A stretch of 64,000 bases of DNA from Pseudoruegeria sp. SHC-113 (GCF_025376885.1 NZ_JAHUBR010000001.1:1984001-2048000); one strand, 5' to 3'. Counted from the stretch's first letter, positions 47,002-56,957 are shown. Made by a program: numbers and translations. The notes: generated from the sequence alone by a model not told the origin.

Positions 47002-48365
47002 TGGATGGCACCGTTCTCGTCGCCGATGACGACCGTACAATTCGCACCGTTCTGACGCAGGCGCTCACGCGCGCCGGCTGCAAAGTCCACGCGACCTCCT
47101 CGCTCACCACGCTGATGCGCTGGGTGGAAGAGGGCAAGGGCGATCTGGTGATCTCCGATGTGATGATGCCCGACGGAAACGGGCTGGAGATGCTGCCCAA
47201 AATCTCCGAGGAGCGCCCCGGCCTGCCGGTGATCGTGATCTCGGCGCAGAACACGATCATGACGGCGATTCAGGCCGCCGAGGCCGAGGCCTATGATTAC
47301 CTCCCCAAGCCTTTTGATTTGCCGGATCTGATGAAACGCGCCGGCCGCGCGCTTGAAGTAAAGCGCCGCGCGCCCTCCAAGCGTGTGGTGGATGATGGCC
47401 CTTCGGATGATCTGCCGCTGGTGGGGCGCACCACGCAGATGCAGGCGCTCTATCGCCTGGTGGCGCGGGTGATGAACACCGATCTTCCGGTGATGATCAC
47501 TGGCGAAAGCGGCACCGGTAAATCCCTGATCGCAAAGGCCATTCACGATTTCTCGGATCGCCGCACGCTGCCCTTCGTGGTGGCTGGCGCGGCCGATCTG
47601 GCCGGGATGGAAGGGCCTGCGACTGTGCTGTCGCGCGCCCGTGGTGGCTCCATTCTGTTTGACGAGGTGGGCGATCTGGACGACGAGGCGCAGGCGCGCA
47701 TCGTGCGGATGCTCGACAGTTTCACCGACAACGCGCCCCGCATCATGGCCACGAGCCAGGCCGATCTGGCCGCCAAGATGGAGCGCGGCGCGTTCCGGCA
47801 GGATCTGTTCTACCGGCTCTCCGGCGTTACGATCAACGTGCCCTCGCTGCGCGAGCGGGTGGACGACATCCCGCTTCTAGCCGAGCATTTCCTCGCCAAG
47901 ATGGAGCGCGACGGCGCACCTGCGCGCAAGTTCTCAGGCGATGCGATGGAGCTGATCCGCGCCTACAGCTGGCCCGGCAATGTGCGCCAGCTGGAAAACG
48001 CGGTGCGCCGCCTCGTGGTGACAAGCCCGGAAGAAGAAATCACCAAGCCCGAGGTGCAAATGATCCTCGGCAACCAGCCGACGATGGAGCCGCTGGCCGG
48101 TGGTGGGGAGGGCGACAAGCTCTCGGCCTCAGTGGCCAAACACCTGCGCCGCTATTTCGATCTGCATGGCGGCGTGCTGCCGCCGCCGGGCCTGTATCAG
48201 CGTGTGCTGCGCGAGCTGGAGATGCCCCTGATCGAGATCGCGCTCGATGCCACCGGCGGCAATCAGGCCAAATGCGCCGATTTGCTGGGCATCAACCGCA
48301 ATACGCTGAGAAAGAAGATCACCGACCTTGATATTCACGTGACACGCCGCCGCAAGTTGATGTAA
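47001..48365 (+). CDS. ntrC: Nitrogen response regulator NtrC without the sigma-54 contact loop
   Basis: The 454-residue regulator has a receiver with Asp53, an ATPase domain with Walker A GESGTGKS (168-175) and Walker B ILFDEVGD, and a C-terminal Fis-type HTH ending in [19 protein letters not shown]. Between FVVAGAADL and GGSILFDE the usual ELFGHEKGAFTGA loop is missing, as in Rhodobacter capsulatus NtrC, which activates sigma-70 polymerase. The start overlaps ntrB. It should activate nitrogen genes, probably including amtB. Confidence 0.95.
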   Translation: MDGTVLVADDDRTIRTVLTQALTRAGCKVHATSSLTTLMRWVEEGKGDLVISDVMMPDGNGLEMLPKISEERPGLPVIVISAQNTIMTAIQAAEAEAYDYLPKPFDLPDLMKRAGRALEVKRRAPSKRVVDDGPSDDLPLVGRTTQMQALYRLVARVMNTDLPVMITGESGTGKSLIAKAIHDFSDRRTLPFVVAGAADLAGMEGPATVLSRARGGSILFDEVGDLDDEAQARIVRMLDSFTDNAPRIMATSQADLAAKMERGAFRQDLFYRLSGVTINVPSLRERVDDIPLLAEHFLAKMERDGAPARKFSGDAMELIRAYSWPGNVRQLENAVRRLVVTSPEEEITKPEVQMILGNQPTMEPLAGGGEGDKLSASVAKHLRRYFDLHGGVLPPPGLYQRVLRELEMPLIEIALDATGGNQAKCADLLGINRNTLRKKITDLDIHVTRRRKLM

Positions 48366-48463
48366 AACCGCAACAGAAGCGTGGCCCAAAGGTGTCAGTC
48401 ACCGGGAAGAGCCACGACATATGGCGGTTTGCCGCGATTGCGGCGCAACAGATATGAGGGCGC

Positions 48464-50737
48464 GTGGCTCGCCTCGGGCAAAAATCGGCTTTGGACCGGC
48501 TCAACCGTTTGCGGCTGCAAAAGCGGGTGCAGACCTTTGCGACCTTCGCCCTCGTGGCGTTGGGGCCAGTGCTTGCGTTGGCGACGATCCTTATCCTTGG
48601 GCCGATGGGGCAGGGTGGTTCCTCCAACACGCTGCGGCTGATCCTGCTGACCGATCTTGTCTATGTGCTGCTGGTGGCGGCGCTGGTGATTCAGCGCGTG
48701 GCGCAGATGATTGCGGCGCGGCGGGCGAAATCGGCCGGCTCGCGGCTGCACCTGCGGCTCACCGGCGTTTTTGGCCTGCTCGCGCTTATTCCCACGGTTC
48801 TGGTGGCGGTTTTTGCCGTTCTGACGGTGAATGTCGGCCTTGAAGGGTGGTTTTCGGAGCGCGTGCGCAACGTGGTGGGCAACTCGCTCGCTGCCGCGCA
48901 GGCCTATGAAAGCGAACACCGCGAGGATCTGATTGCCGATGCGCGCTCGCTGGCCGGGTTCATCGAACTCAATCGTCAGGCCGATCCGGTGGTCACCGAT
49001 GGCGAGTTGCGCGAGGTGCTCACGCAGGGGCAGGCGCTGGTGCAGCGGGGGTTGCGCGAGGCGTTCCTTATTGATGGCACCGGGGAAATCCGCGCGCGCG
49101 GCGAACGCTCCTACCTGTTTGATTTCGATGCCCCCACGGCGGAGGAAATCGCGCGCGCTTCCCAAGGTGAAGTTGTCGTCATAAGAGATTGGGACAACAA
49201 CGAATTCCGCGTTCTGATCCGGCTGCCCAGTTTTCTGGACCGCTATCTCTTCGTCTCCCGCGCGGTGGATGGCGACATTCTGAACCTGCTCGATGAAACG
49301 CAGGAAACCGTGTTGCTCTACCAGCAGCAGGAGGCCGAGCGCGGCCGCATCCTGTTTGATTTCGGCCTGCTCTACCTCGGCTTCGCGGTGATCCTGATCC
49401 TTGCGGCTGTCTGGTTGGGGCTGTGGTTTGCCGAGCGGCTTTCGCGCCCCGTGGGGCGGCTTGCAGGTGCGGCGCAGCGTGTGGGCGCGGGGGATCTGGA
49501 TGTGCAGGTCGTGGAGGAAAGTGGCGATGACGAGATCGCCATGCTCGGGCGCTACTTCAACCAGATGACGCGGCAGTTGAAGCTGCAGCGCGAGAACCTG
49601 CTGGACTCCAACCGCCAGATCGAGCGCCGCCGACGGTTGTTTGACTCGGTGCTGTCCTCCGTCACGGCAGGCGTTGTGGGGCTGGATTCCAAAGGCTGCG
49701 TGACGCTGGTCAACCGGGCTGCCATGCGGCTGCTGGATCTGCCCGAGGATGAGGACGCGCCGCGCGAACTGGCGCTGCAGGTGCCGGAGTTTGCCGATCT
49801 TTTCAACGCCTTGCGCGATGAGGGCCGCGAGGTGGCGCAGGAGGAAATCAAACTTCTGCGCGACGGCAAGCAGGAGAACCTGCTCGTGCGCATGGCCACG
49901 CGCCGCACCGATGCGGGCAAGCTTGAAGGCTACGTGGTGACCTTTGACGACGTGACCGATCTTGTCGCCGCCCAGCGCATGGCCGCCTGGGGGGACGTGG
50001 CCCGCCGCATCGCCCATGAGATCAAGAACCCGCTCACCCCGATCCAGCTGTCCGCCGAACGCATCCGGCGCAAGTTCACCCCCAAGGTGGGCGAGGATGC
50101 CGAGGCGCTGGAGCAGATGACGGAAGTCATCGTGCGCCAGACCAACGATCTGCGCCGCATCGTGGATGAGTTCTCCAAGTTTGCCCGGATGCCCGAGCCT
50201 GAGCGCCGCCTCACCGATGTGGGCGCTTTGGTCAAAGGCGCGGTCCTGTTGCAGGATGAAGCCGTGGAGGGCGTGAGCGTTGCCTTGGAGGCTCCGGACC
50301 ACCCGATCTGGATGCAGGTCGATGGCACGATGATCTCGCAGGCGCTGACGAACCTCATCAAGAACGCCGCGGAAGCCACGGAATCCTATCAGGAAAAACA
50401 CGATGAACCGGGCTATGTGGGCGCGGTGCAGGTGATGGCCGCGCTGGAAGGCGACGGGCTGCGGATCGAGATCGCGGACAATGGCGTCGGCCTGCCAGCA
50501 GATCGCGCCAAGCTCTTTGAACCCTATGTGACAACCCGCGAGAAGGGCACAGGCCTTGGCCTGCCCATCGTAAAGAAAATCATCGAGGAACATGGCGGCA
50601 GCCTTCAACTGCTGGACGCCGATATTTTCGAAGGCTGCAGTCACAGGGGCGCCCGTGCGGTGATCCTGTTGCCGGGGCCGATCGAGCAGAACGACAAGGA
50701 AGAAAACGTGAGCATGTATGAGGTGAGCAATGGGTGA
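48464..50737 (+). CDS. ntrY: Membrane sensor kinase NtrY
   Basis: The 757-residue kinase has four predicted membrane helices (about 28-48, 57-78, 99-123, 303-322), a periplasmic sensor region between the last two, a HAMP segment (325-377), a PAS domain (390-500) and a transmitter with His518 in [13 protein letters not shown]. NtrY works with NtrX in nitrogen, redox and envelope responses. GTG 48464 is the start. It lies 98 bases after ntrC, so it may also have its own promoter. It overlaps ntrX by eight bases. Confidence 0.93.
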   Translation: MARLGQKSALDRLNRLRLQKRVQTFATFALVALGPVLALATILILGPMGQGGSSNTLRLILLTDLVYVLLVAALVIQRVAQMIAARRAKSAGSRLHLRLTGVFGLLALIPTVLVAVFAVLTVNVGLEGWFSERVRNVVGNSLAAAQAYESEHREDLIADARSLAGFIELNRQADPVVTDGELREVLTQGQALVQRGLREAFLIDGTGEIRARGERSYLFDFDAPTAEEIARASQGEVVVIRDWDNNEFRVLIRLPSFLDRYLFVSRAVDGDILNLLDETQETVLLYQQQEAERGRILFDFGLLYLGFAVILILAAVWLGLWFAERLSRPVGRLAGAAQRVGAGDLDVQVVEESGDDEIAMLGRYFNQMTRQLKLQRENLLDSNRQIERRRRLFDSVLSSVTAGVVGLDSKGCVTLVNRAAMRLLDLPEDEDAPRELALQVPEFADLFNALRDEGREVAQEEIKLLRDGKQENLLVRMATRRTDAGKLEGYVVTFDDVTDLVAAQRMAAWGDVARRIAHEIKNPLTPIQLSAERIRRKFTPKVGEDAEALEQMTEVIVRQTNDLRRIVDEFSKFARMPEPERRLTDVGALVKGAVLLQDEAVEGVSVALEAPDHPIWMQVDGTMISQALTNLIKNAAEATESYQEKHDEPGYVGAVQVMAALEGDGLRIEIADNGVGLPADRAKLFEPYVTTREKGTGLGLPIVKKIIEEHGGSLQLLDADIFEGCSHRGARAVILLPGPIEQNDKEENVSMYEVSNG

Positions 50738-52151
50738 CATTCTGATTGTCGATGACGAACGGGACATTCGGGAGCTGATCTCCGATATCCTGAAAGACGA
50801 CGGCTACACGACGCGGCTCGCGGCCAATGCCGATGAGTGCATCGCGCAACTTGGGGCGGAGCTTCCGTCGATGATGATCCTCGATATCTGGCTGAAGGAC
50901 AGCCACATGGACGGGATCGACATTCTGAAGAAGGTGAAGCGCGAAAACCCGGAGATCCCGATTGTGATCATCTCCGGGCATGGCAACATCGAGATCGCCG
51001 TGGCCGCGATCAAGCAGGGGGCTTACGATTTCATCGAAAAGCCTTTCAACATCGATCAGCTCATGGTGGTGATCGGCCGGGCGATGGAAACCGCCCGCCT
51101 TCGGCAGGAAAATCAGGCCCTGAAACGGCAGGATGGCACCGTGGCCGAGATGATCGGCACTTCGGCGGCCTTCCGCACGCTGAAAGGCAGCCTTGAGAAG
51201 GTCACCAAATCCAACGGGCGGATCATGCTCACCGGGCCGGCGGGCTCGGGCAAGGAAGTGGCCGCGCGCTTCATCCACGCTCATTCCAACCGCGCCGATG
51301 CGCCTTTCGTGACAGTCAGCTCCGCCACGATTGAGCCGGACCGGATGGAGGATGTGCTGTTCGGGCGCGAGTCTGCCGAACGCGGCATCGAGCCGGGCTT
51401 GCTGGAGCAGGCCAACGGCGGGGTGATCTTCTTTGACGAAGTGGCCGATATGCCCCTTGGCACGCAGTCCAAGATCCTGCGCGTGCTGGTGGATCAACAG
51501 TTCCAGCGCGTGGGCGGGGCCGCACCGATCAATGTGGATGTGCGGGTGATTTCCTCCACCACGCGCAATCTTGAGGAAGAGATCGAGCTGGGCCGCTTCC
51601 GCCGTGAACTCTATCATCGCCTGAACGTGGTGCCGATTGCCGTGCCCGCGCTGGAGGACCGCCGCGAGGACGTGCCGCTGCTGGTGGAGCATTTCATCGG
51701 CCATTTCCACAAGACCCAAGGCCTGCCGTTGCGCCGGTTGAGCGAAGAGGCCGAAGCGCTGCTGCAGACCATGACTTGGCCGGGCAACGTGCGCCAGCTG
51801 CGCAACATCATCGAACGCGTGCTGATCTTGGGCTCGGATGCCGAGGAGATCGACGTGCGCGAGCTGCCCAGCCAGGATGCGGTGCCCGAGGAAGAGGGCC
51901 GGGTGGTGCTTTCGGGCGGGTTGGCCACGCTGCCCCTGCGCGAGGCGCGCGAGCTGTTTGAGCGCGAATACCTGATGACGCAGATCAACCGCTTCGGCGG
52001 CAACATCTCCCGCACGGCGACCTTCGTGGGCATGGAGCGCTCCGCCCTGCACCGCAAGCTGAAATCGCTGGGCGTGGTGACCTCCAACAAATCCGGCGCG
52101 CGGATCGCGGAACATGTGGATGAGCCGGAAGAAGAAGCTTCAGAGGCCTGA
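50730..52151 (+). CDS. ntrX: Response regulator NtrX
   Basis: The 473-residue regulator has a receiver with Asp52 in MMILDIWLKDS, an ATPase domain with TGPAGSGKE and FFDEVADM, and a C-terminal Fis-type HTH (SRTATFVGMERSALHRKLKS). Like other alphaproteobacterial NtrX it has no GAFTGA loop; the segment reads VLFGRESAERGIEPGLLEQA. It is partnered with the adjacent NtrY. Known NtrX proteins act as activators or repressors, often of respiratory genes. Confidence 0.94.
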   Translation: MGDILIVDDERDIRELISDILKDDGYTTRLAANADECIAQLGAELPSMMILDIWLKDSHMDGIDILKKVKRENPEIPIVIISGHGNIEIAVAAIKQGAYDFIEKPFNIDQLMVVIGRAMETARLRQENQALKRQDGTVAEMIGTSAAFRTLKGSLEKVTKSNGRIMLTGPAGSGKEVAARFIHAHSNRADAPFVTVSSATIEPDRMEDVLFGRESAERGIEPGLLEQANGGVIFFDEVADMPLGTQSKILRVLVDQQFQRVGGAAPINVDVRVISSTTRNLEEEIELGRFRRELYHRLNVVPIAVPALEDRREDVPLLVEHFIGHFHKTQGLPLRRLSEEAEALLQTMTWPGNVRQLRNIIERVLILGSDAEEIDVRELPSQDAVPEEEGRVVLSGGLATLPLREARELFEREYLMTQINRFGGNISRTATFVGMERSALHRKLKSLGVVTSNKSGARIAEHVDEPEEEASEA

Positions 52152-52232
52152 GGCCTTGCGCCCCGGCGGTGCGATTGACCGCATCGCCGGCTTCTGCGAT
52201 GGAAAGGGCCTCTGGGCCATGAAGGGTTTCCA

Positions 52233-53609
52233 ATGAAAGTGATCATTTGCGGGGCCGGGCAGGTCGGCTGGCAGATCGCGCGCCACCTCTCCGGGGAGCG
52301 CAACGACGTGACGGTGGTGGACAACAACCCCGATCTCGTGCACCGCGCCACCGACACGCTGGACGTGCAGGGCATCGCGGGCTTCGCCTCTTACCCCGAT
52401 GTGCTGGAGCGCGCCGGCGCGCGGGATGCGGATATGATCATCGCGGCGACCCATTCGGACGAGGTGAACATGGTCACCTGTCAGGTGGCGCATTCGGTGT
52501 TCTCGATCCCGCAAAAGATCGCCCGCCTGCGCTCCAACAGCTATCTGGAGGCGATCTACGCCGATCTCTACCGCCGCGATCACTTGCCGATCGACGTGGT
52601 GATTAGCCCGGAAAAGGAAGTGGCCGAAGCCGCGTTGCAGCGGCTCTCCGCGCCCTCCGCTTTCGATACCGAGAGCTTCCTGAACGGTAAGACCCAGCTT
52701 CTGGGCATCAGCCTTGATCATGATTGCCCGGTGGTGAACACGCCCCTGCGCCAACTCACCGATCTGTTCTCCACGCTCTCGGCCATTGTTGTGGGCGTGC
52801 GGCGAGAGGGCGCGTTGTTTGCGCCGGAATCCAACGATCAACTGTTCATCGGCGATCAGGTTTACGTGTTCACCAACACCGAAGATGTGCCGCGCACGCT
52901 GGAGGTCTTCGGCAAGGCCACCAAGAAACAGGATCGCGTGGTGATCATCGGCGGCGGCAACGTGGGCCTCGCGGTGGCCAAGGCGCTGGAAGAACGCACC
53001 CACCGGGTGCGCGCCAAGGTGATCGAGCGGGACCGCAAGCGCGCCGAGGTGGCCGCCGACAGCCTTGAGCGCACCATCGTGCTCCATGGCGACGGGCTGA
53101 ACGCCGATCTGCTGGAAGAGGCCAATATCTCTCGCGCGGATGCGGTGCTGGCACTGACCGATGACGACAAGACAAACATCCTCGCCTCGGTGCGGGCCAA
53201 ATCGCAAGGTTGCGCCATGGCGATCTGCCTTGTGAACGATCCGACGATGGTGCCGCTGATGGATCCGCTGCACATCGACGCCTATATCAACCCGCGCTCC
53301 ACCACCGTATCTTCGATCCTGCGCCACATCCGCCACGGTCGGGTGAAGGACGTATATTCCATCGGTGATGCCGAGGCCGAGGTGATCGAGGCGCAGGTGC
53401 TGTCCACTTCGCCCATCGCCGGGCGCCTGCTGCGGGAGATCGAATTTCCCGAAGGCGTGCTGGTGGGGGCAGTGCAGAAGGCCGGCAAGCTGGCGCGGCC
53501 CGCGGGCAGCCTGCGGATCGACGAGGGCGACGTGCTCGTGATCTTTGCCCTAGCGGCGGATGTGCCGGCGGTGGAGCAATTGCTCCAGGTCAGCATCGAT
53601 TTCTTCTAG
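52233..53609 (+). CDS. trkA: Trk potassium uptake protein TrkA
   Basis: The 458-residue peripheral membrane protein has two NAD-binding RCK_N domains (MKVIICGAGQVGWQIARHL at the start and IIGGGNVGLAVAKALEER in the second half) each followed by a TrkA_C domain. It gates the TrkH channel by nucleotide binding. Length and order match E. coli TrkA (458). It lies 81 bases after ntrX and three bases before trkH. Confidence 0.95.
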   Translation: MKVIICGAGQVGWQIARHLSGERNDVTVVDNNPDLVHRATDTLDVQGIAGFASYPDVLERAGARDADMIIAATHSDEVNMVTCQVAHSVFSIPQKIARLRSNSYLEAIYADLYRRDHLPIDVVISPEKEVAEAALQRLSAPSAFDTESFLNGKTQLLGISLDHDCPVVNTPLRQLTDLFSTLSAIVVGVRREGALFAPESNDQLFIGDQVYVFTNTEDVPRTLEVFGKATKKQDRVVIIGGGNVGLAVAKALEERTHRVRAKVIERDRKRAEVAADSLERTIVLHGDGLNADLLEEANISRADAVLALTDDDKTNILASVRAKSQGCAMAICLVNDPTMVPLMDPLHIDAYINPRSTTVSSILRHIRHGRVKDVYSIGDAEAEVIEAQVLSTSPIAGRLLREIEFPEGVLVGAVQKAGKLARPAGSLRIDEGDVLVIFALAADVPAVEQLLQVSIDFF

Positions 53610-53612
53610 GCC

Positions 53613-55133
53613 ATGCTCGCGCGGCTCCTGTCCCTTCCGCTGTTCGTGATCCTGATGGGCGCGGGCGCGCTGGCGATGTTCCTGCCCGCGCTGCACGCCT
53701 ATATTGAGGCCGACATGGAAACCGCGCGGGTGTTCTTCCTGAGCGGCGGGCTGTTTCTGCTGCTCACGCTGATGGTAGGCATCGCCACGGCCACCTATTC
53801 CCCGGCTTCGACCGCCCTGAGCCACATGATCGCGCTGGTGGCGGCCTTCACGGTGCTGCCCGCGATGCTGGCCGTGCCCTTCATGGAGTCCGTGACGGGG
53901 GCGGATTTCGGCGATGGCTATTTCGAGATGGTCTCCGCCCTCACCACCACGGGCGCGACGCTTTATGACGATCCCGCCACACTGCCGCGTGCGGTGCATT
54001 ACTGGCGCGCGCTGGTGGGCTGGCTCGGCGGCTTCCTGATCTGGGTCGCGGCTTTCGCCATCCTCGCCCCTTTGAGCCTTGGCGGTTTCGAGGTGACGAC
54101 GGCTTCGGAGGCCGGGCAACGGGCGCGCGGGGAATACGGCTTCATCCGCGTGGCGCGCCCCGGTGAGCGGCTGATCAAATACGCAGGCAAGCTGTTTCCC
54201 GTTTACACCGGGCTTACGGTGTTGCTGTGGCTCGGGCTCACGATCTCAGGCGAGGAGGCCTTCGTGGCCGTCTGCCATGCGATGTCCACGCTGGCGACAA
54301 GCGGGATTTCCCCGGTTGGCGGACTGGCGAACGGGCAGGCGGGGCTGGGCGGTGAGATCCTTGTGTTTCTCTTCATGTTCTTCGCCATCTCGCATCTGAC
54401 CTTCGCGCCGGATCCCGGGCGGCGGCGGATCATGGCCTTCCTCACAGATCCTGAGTTCCGATTTGCGCTGGTGATCATCACGGTGGTGCCGGCGCTTTTG
54501 TTCCTGCGCCACTGGACGGGCGCGCTGGATCAAAGCCCGGAGAACGCCCCGCTCACCGCCCTGCGCGCGGCCTGGGGCAGCTTGTTTACGGTGATGTCTT
54601 TCCTCACGACCACGGGGTTTGACTCCGCCGCCTGGGCGGATTCGGCGGCCTGGTCGGGGCTGCAGACGCCGGGGCTGATCCTGATTGGGCTGTGCCTGAT
54701 CGGCGGCGGCGTGGCCACCACGGCCGGAGGCGTGAAGCTGATGCGCGTCTATGCGCTCTTCATCCACAGCCGCCGGGAAATGGACCGCCTCGTGCACCCC
54801 TCTTCCGTGGGCAACCTCGGTGTGCAGGCCCGGCGCATCCGGCGGCAGGGGGCCTATGTGTCATGGATCTTCTTCATGATGTTCACGCTGTCTGTGGCGG
54901 CGATCATGTCGGCGTTGGCGCTCACCGGGCTGTCCTTTGAAAGCTCGCTCGTGCTCACCGTCTCCACGCTCTCTACCACCGGGCCGCTGGCGGATCTGGG
55001 TGGCGAGTTCGCGGTGAAATTCGCCTTTCTGGACGATTGGGCCCGCGGCATTCTCATCACTTCGATGGTGCTGGGACGGCTTGAGACGCTCGCCTTCATC
55101 GCGCTTCTGAACCCGGAGTTCTGGCGGCGCTGA
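53613..55133 (+). CDS. trkH: Trk potassium channel subunit TrkH
   Basis: The 506-residue membrane protein has the fourfold membrane-pore-membrane pattern of K+ transporters, with selectivity filters in ALTTTGATLY, STLATSGIS, FLTTTGFDS and STLSTTGPL. VATTAGGVKLMR is the TrkH signature. It imports potassium with TrkA. The first ATG is three bases after trkA, so the two are co-translated. Confidence 0.93.
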   Translation: MLARLLSLPLFVILMGAGALAMFLPALHAYIEADMETARVFFLSGGLFLLLTLMVGIATATYSPASTALSHMIALVAAFTVLPAMLAVPFMESVTGADFGDGYFEMVSALTTTGATLYDDPATLPRAVHYWRALVGWLGGFLIWVAAFAILAPLSLGGFEVTTASEAGQRARGEYGFIRVARPGERLIKYAGKLFPVYTGLTVLLWLGLTISGEEAFVAVCHAMSTLATSGISPVGGLANGQAGLGGEILVFLFMFFAISHLTFAPDPGRRRIMAFLTDPEFRFALVIITVVPALLFLRHWTGALDQSPENAPLTALRAAWGSLFTVMSFLTTTGFDSAAWADSAAWSGLQTPGLILIGLCLIGGGVATTAGGVKLMRVYALFIHSRREMDRLVHPSSVGNLGVQARRIRRQGAYVSWIFFMMFTLSVAAIMSALALTGLSFESSLVLTVSTLSTTGPLADLGGEFAVKFAFLDDWARGILITSMVLGRLETLAFIALLNPEFWRR

Positions 55134-55176
55134 AGAGGGCCATGCTCACGCGCCTGTCAGCCGTTCATTTTTGCAC

Positions 55177-55205
55177 TGGAAACTCCGCTTGGGCCGCATC
55201 ATAAT
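55177..55205 (+). promoter_or_regulatory. Candidate promoter for hfq-hflX
   Basis: TGGAAA (55177-55182) is followed after 17 bases by CATAAT (55200-55205), five of six at the -10 box. It lies about 65 bases before hfq in a gap of 136 bases after trkH. Confidence 0.5.
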
Positions 55206-55269
55206 CAAAGGAATGGAAAAAGAACTGCCAGCGAGGGGCTGGAGGGCAAGAAAAAAGGCTTTGTTTTAA

Positions 55270-55503
55270 ATGGCTGCAGACAAACAGAATTTGCAGGATG
55301 CTTTTCTGAACCACGTCCGTAAGACGAAAGTTCCGGTGACTATCTTCCTGATTAACGGTGTGAAGCTTCAGGGCGTGATCACCTGGTTTGATAATTTCTG
55401 CGTGCTGCTGCGCCGGGACGGCCAGTCGCAGCTTGTCTACAAGCACGCGATTTCCACCATTATGCCCGCACAGCCGATCAACCTGTACGACGGCGAAGAG
55501 TAA
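55270..55503 (+). CDS. hfq: RNA chaperone Hfq
   Basis: The 77-residue protein has both Sm motifs: Sm1 from [15 protein letters not shown] to [13 protein letters not shown] and Sm2 with [12 protein letters not shown]. It pairs small RNAs with their targets as a hexamer. It lacks the long C-terminal tail of enterobacterial Hfq, which is normal for alphaproteobacteria. hflX follows three bases downstream, as in many proteobacteria. Confidence 0.97.
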   Translation: MAADKQNLQDAFLNHVRKTKVPVTIFLINGVKLQGVITWFDNFCVLLRRDGQSQLVYKHAISTIMPAQPINLYDGEE

Positions 55504-55506
55504 CAG

Positions 55507-56781
55507 ATGCAAGCGCACGACCGGGGCGCGACCCGCGCCTGGGTCCTGCACCCTGACATCAAATCAGACCGCGAACGCCGCCCCTCCGGCCCGGCGCTCG
55601 AAGAGGCCGTTTCGCTGGCCCATGCCTTGCCCGACCTTGAGGTTGTGGGCAGCCTTGTTGTGCCTTTGCCCAAAGCGCAGCCGGGGCAGCTTTTCGGCAC
55701 CGGCAAGGTCGAGGAGCTTGGCACGCTGTTCAAAGCCAATGAGGTGGAACTGGTGCTGATCGACGGGCCGGTGACGCCTGTCCAGCAGCGCAACCTCGAA
55801 AAAGAGTGGAAGGTGAAGATCCTCGATCGCACCGGCCTGATCCTTGAGATCTTCTCCGACCGCGCGCGCACCCGTGAGGGGGTGTTGCAGGTCGAGATGG
55901 CGGCGCTCTCCTACCAGCGCACGCGGCTGGTGCGGGCCTGGACCCACCTTGAACGCCAGCGCGGTGGGCTTGGCTTCGTGGGTGGCCCCGGTGAAACCCA
56001 GATTGAGGCCGACCGCCGTGCCATCGATGAAGCCCTCACGCGCCTGCGTCGCCAGCTGGCGAAAGTGGTGAAAACCCGCGATCTCCACCGCGCCGCGCGC
56101 AAGAAGATCCCCTATCCGATCGTCGCCCTCGTGGGCTATACCAACGCCGGGAAATCGACGCTGTTCAACCGGCTCACCGGGGCCGAGGTCATGGCCAAGG
56201 ACATGCTCTTCGCCACGCTCGATCCCACCATGCGCGCCGTGCGTCTGCCCTCGGGGCGCGAGGTGATCCTCTCTGATACCGTGGGGTTCATCTCCGATCT
56301 GCCAACACAGCTCGTGGCCGCCTTCCGCGCCACGCTGGAAGAGGTGCTCGATGCGGATCTGATCGTCCATGTGCGCGACATTTCCCACCACGAGACCGAG
56401 GAACAGGCCCGTGACGTGGAGGCGATTCTCACCACGCTTGGCGTGGATGAGGAGACGCCGAAGCTTGAAGCCTGGAACAAGATCGACCGTTTGGGCACTG
56501 AAGCCCGCACGCAGGTGGAAACGCTGGCCGCGCGGCGGGAGGAGGTCTTTGCCGTTTCTGCTCTCACGGGCGACGGGCTTGATTTGCTGCTGGACGAGAT
56601 CTCTGACAGGCTCACCGATCCGCGCAGCGAGGAAACCCTGATGGTGCCGTTTTCGGAAGGTCGCAAGCGGGCCTGGCTGTTTGAGCAGGGCGTGGTGACG
56701 GAAGAGGAACAGCAGGACGACGGCTTTCGGCTGGAGGTCTTCTGGACGGCCCGCCAACGCGCCCGCTACATGGCGCTTTGA
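55507..56781 (+). CDS. hflX: GTPase HflX
   Basis: The 424-residue GTPase has the HflX N-terminal domain (LIDGPVTPVQQRNLEKEW, GGLGFVGGPGETQIEADRR) and the G domain with P-loop GYTNAGKS (210-217) and DTVGFISDLP. HflX rescues or splits stalled ribosomes, especially in heat stress. It is co-transcribed with hfq. A hairpin-rich convergent gap follows its stop. Confidence 0.95.
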   Translation: MQAHDRGATRAWVLHPDIKSDRERRPSGPALEEAVSLAHALPDLEVVGSLVVPLPKAQPGQLFGTGKVEELGTLFKANEVELVLIDGPVTPVQQRNLEKEWKVKILDRTGLILEIFSDRARTREGVLQVEMAALSYQRTRLVRAWTHLERQRGGLGFVGGPGETQIEADRRAIDEALTRLRRQLAKVVKTRDLHRAARKKIPYPIVALVGYTNAGKSTLFNRLTGAEVMAKDMLFATLDPTMRAVRLPSGREVILSDTVGFISDLPTQLVAAFRATLEEVLDADLIVHVRDISHHETEEQARDVEAILTTLGVDEETPKLEAWNKIDRLGTEARTQVETLAARREEVFAVSALTGDGLDLLLDEISDRLTDPRSEETLMVPFSEGRKRAWLFEQGVVTEEEQQDDGFRLEVFWTARQRARYMAL

Positions 56782-56856
56782 TCCACTAAAGAATCGAGCG
56801 GTAAGCGTACGGGTGCGCGCGAGCCAGTCCAACCGTCGGAACAAAGGGAAACGGTA

Positions 56857-56905
56857 GCGCCGTCCCGAGGGGTGGCGCAATCGCGCCGCCCCGTGGGGGC
56901 GAGAC
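56857..56905 (+). other. Nested hairpin structure after hflX
   Basis: An outer 8-bp stem (56857-56864 with 56903-56910) encloses an inner 10-bp stem with one G-T pair (56869-56878 with 56883-56892). It runs straight into the dispersed hairpin at 56906. There is no T-run, so it may be a processing or stabilising element for the hflX 3' end, or a structured RNA. Confidence 0.5.
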
Positions 56906-56931
56906 GGCGCGGCCCAACAGTGCCTGTTGGG
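56906..56931 (+). repeat. 26-bp dispersed repeat, copy 2
   Basis: These 26 bases, starting GGCGCGGCCCAACAGTGCCT, are the exact reverse complement of 37087-37112. The last 19 form an 8-bp hairpin. It is in the convergent gap between hflX and the penicillin-acylase gene, 26 bases from the latter's stop. Confidence 0.85.
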
Positions 56932-56957
56932 TAAGAAGACACCTTAGAGCGTCTGCA

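Noticed and set aside
48395-50767. A 790-codon open frame antisense to ntrY
   Set aside because: It lies opposite a well-supported kinase gene in GC-rich DNA, where antisense frames stay open by codon bias. The product is His/Arg/Gln-rich and shows no family pattern.
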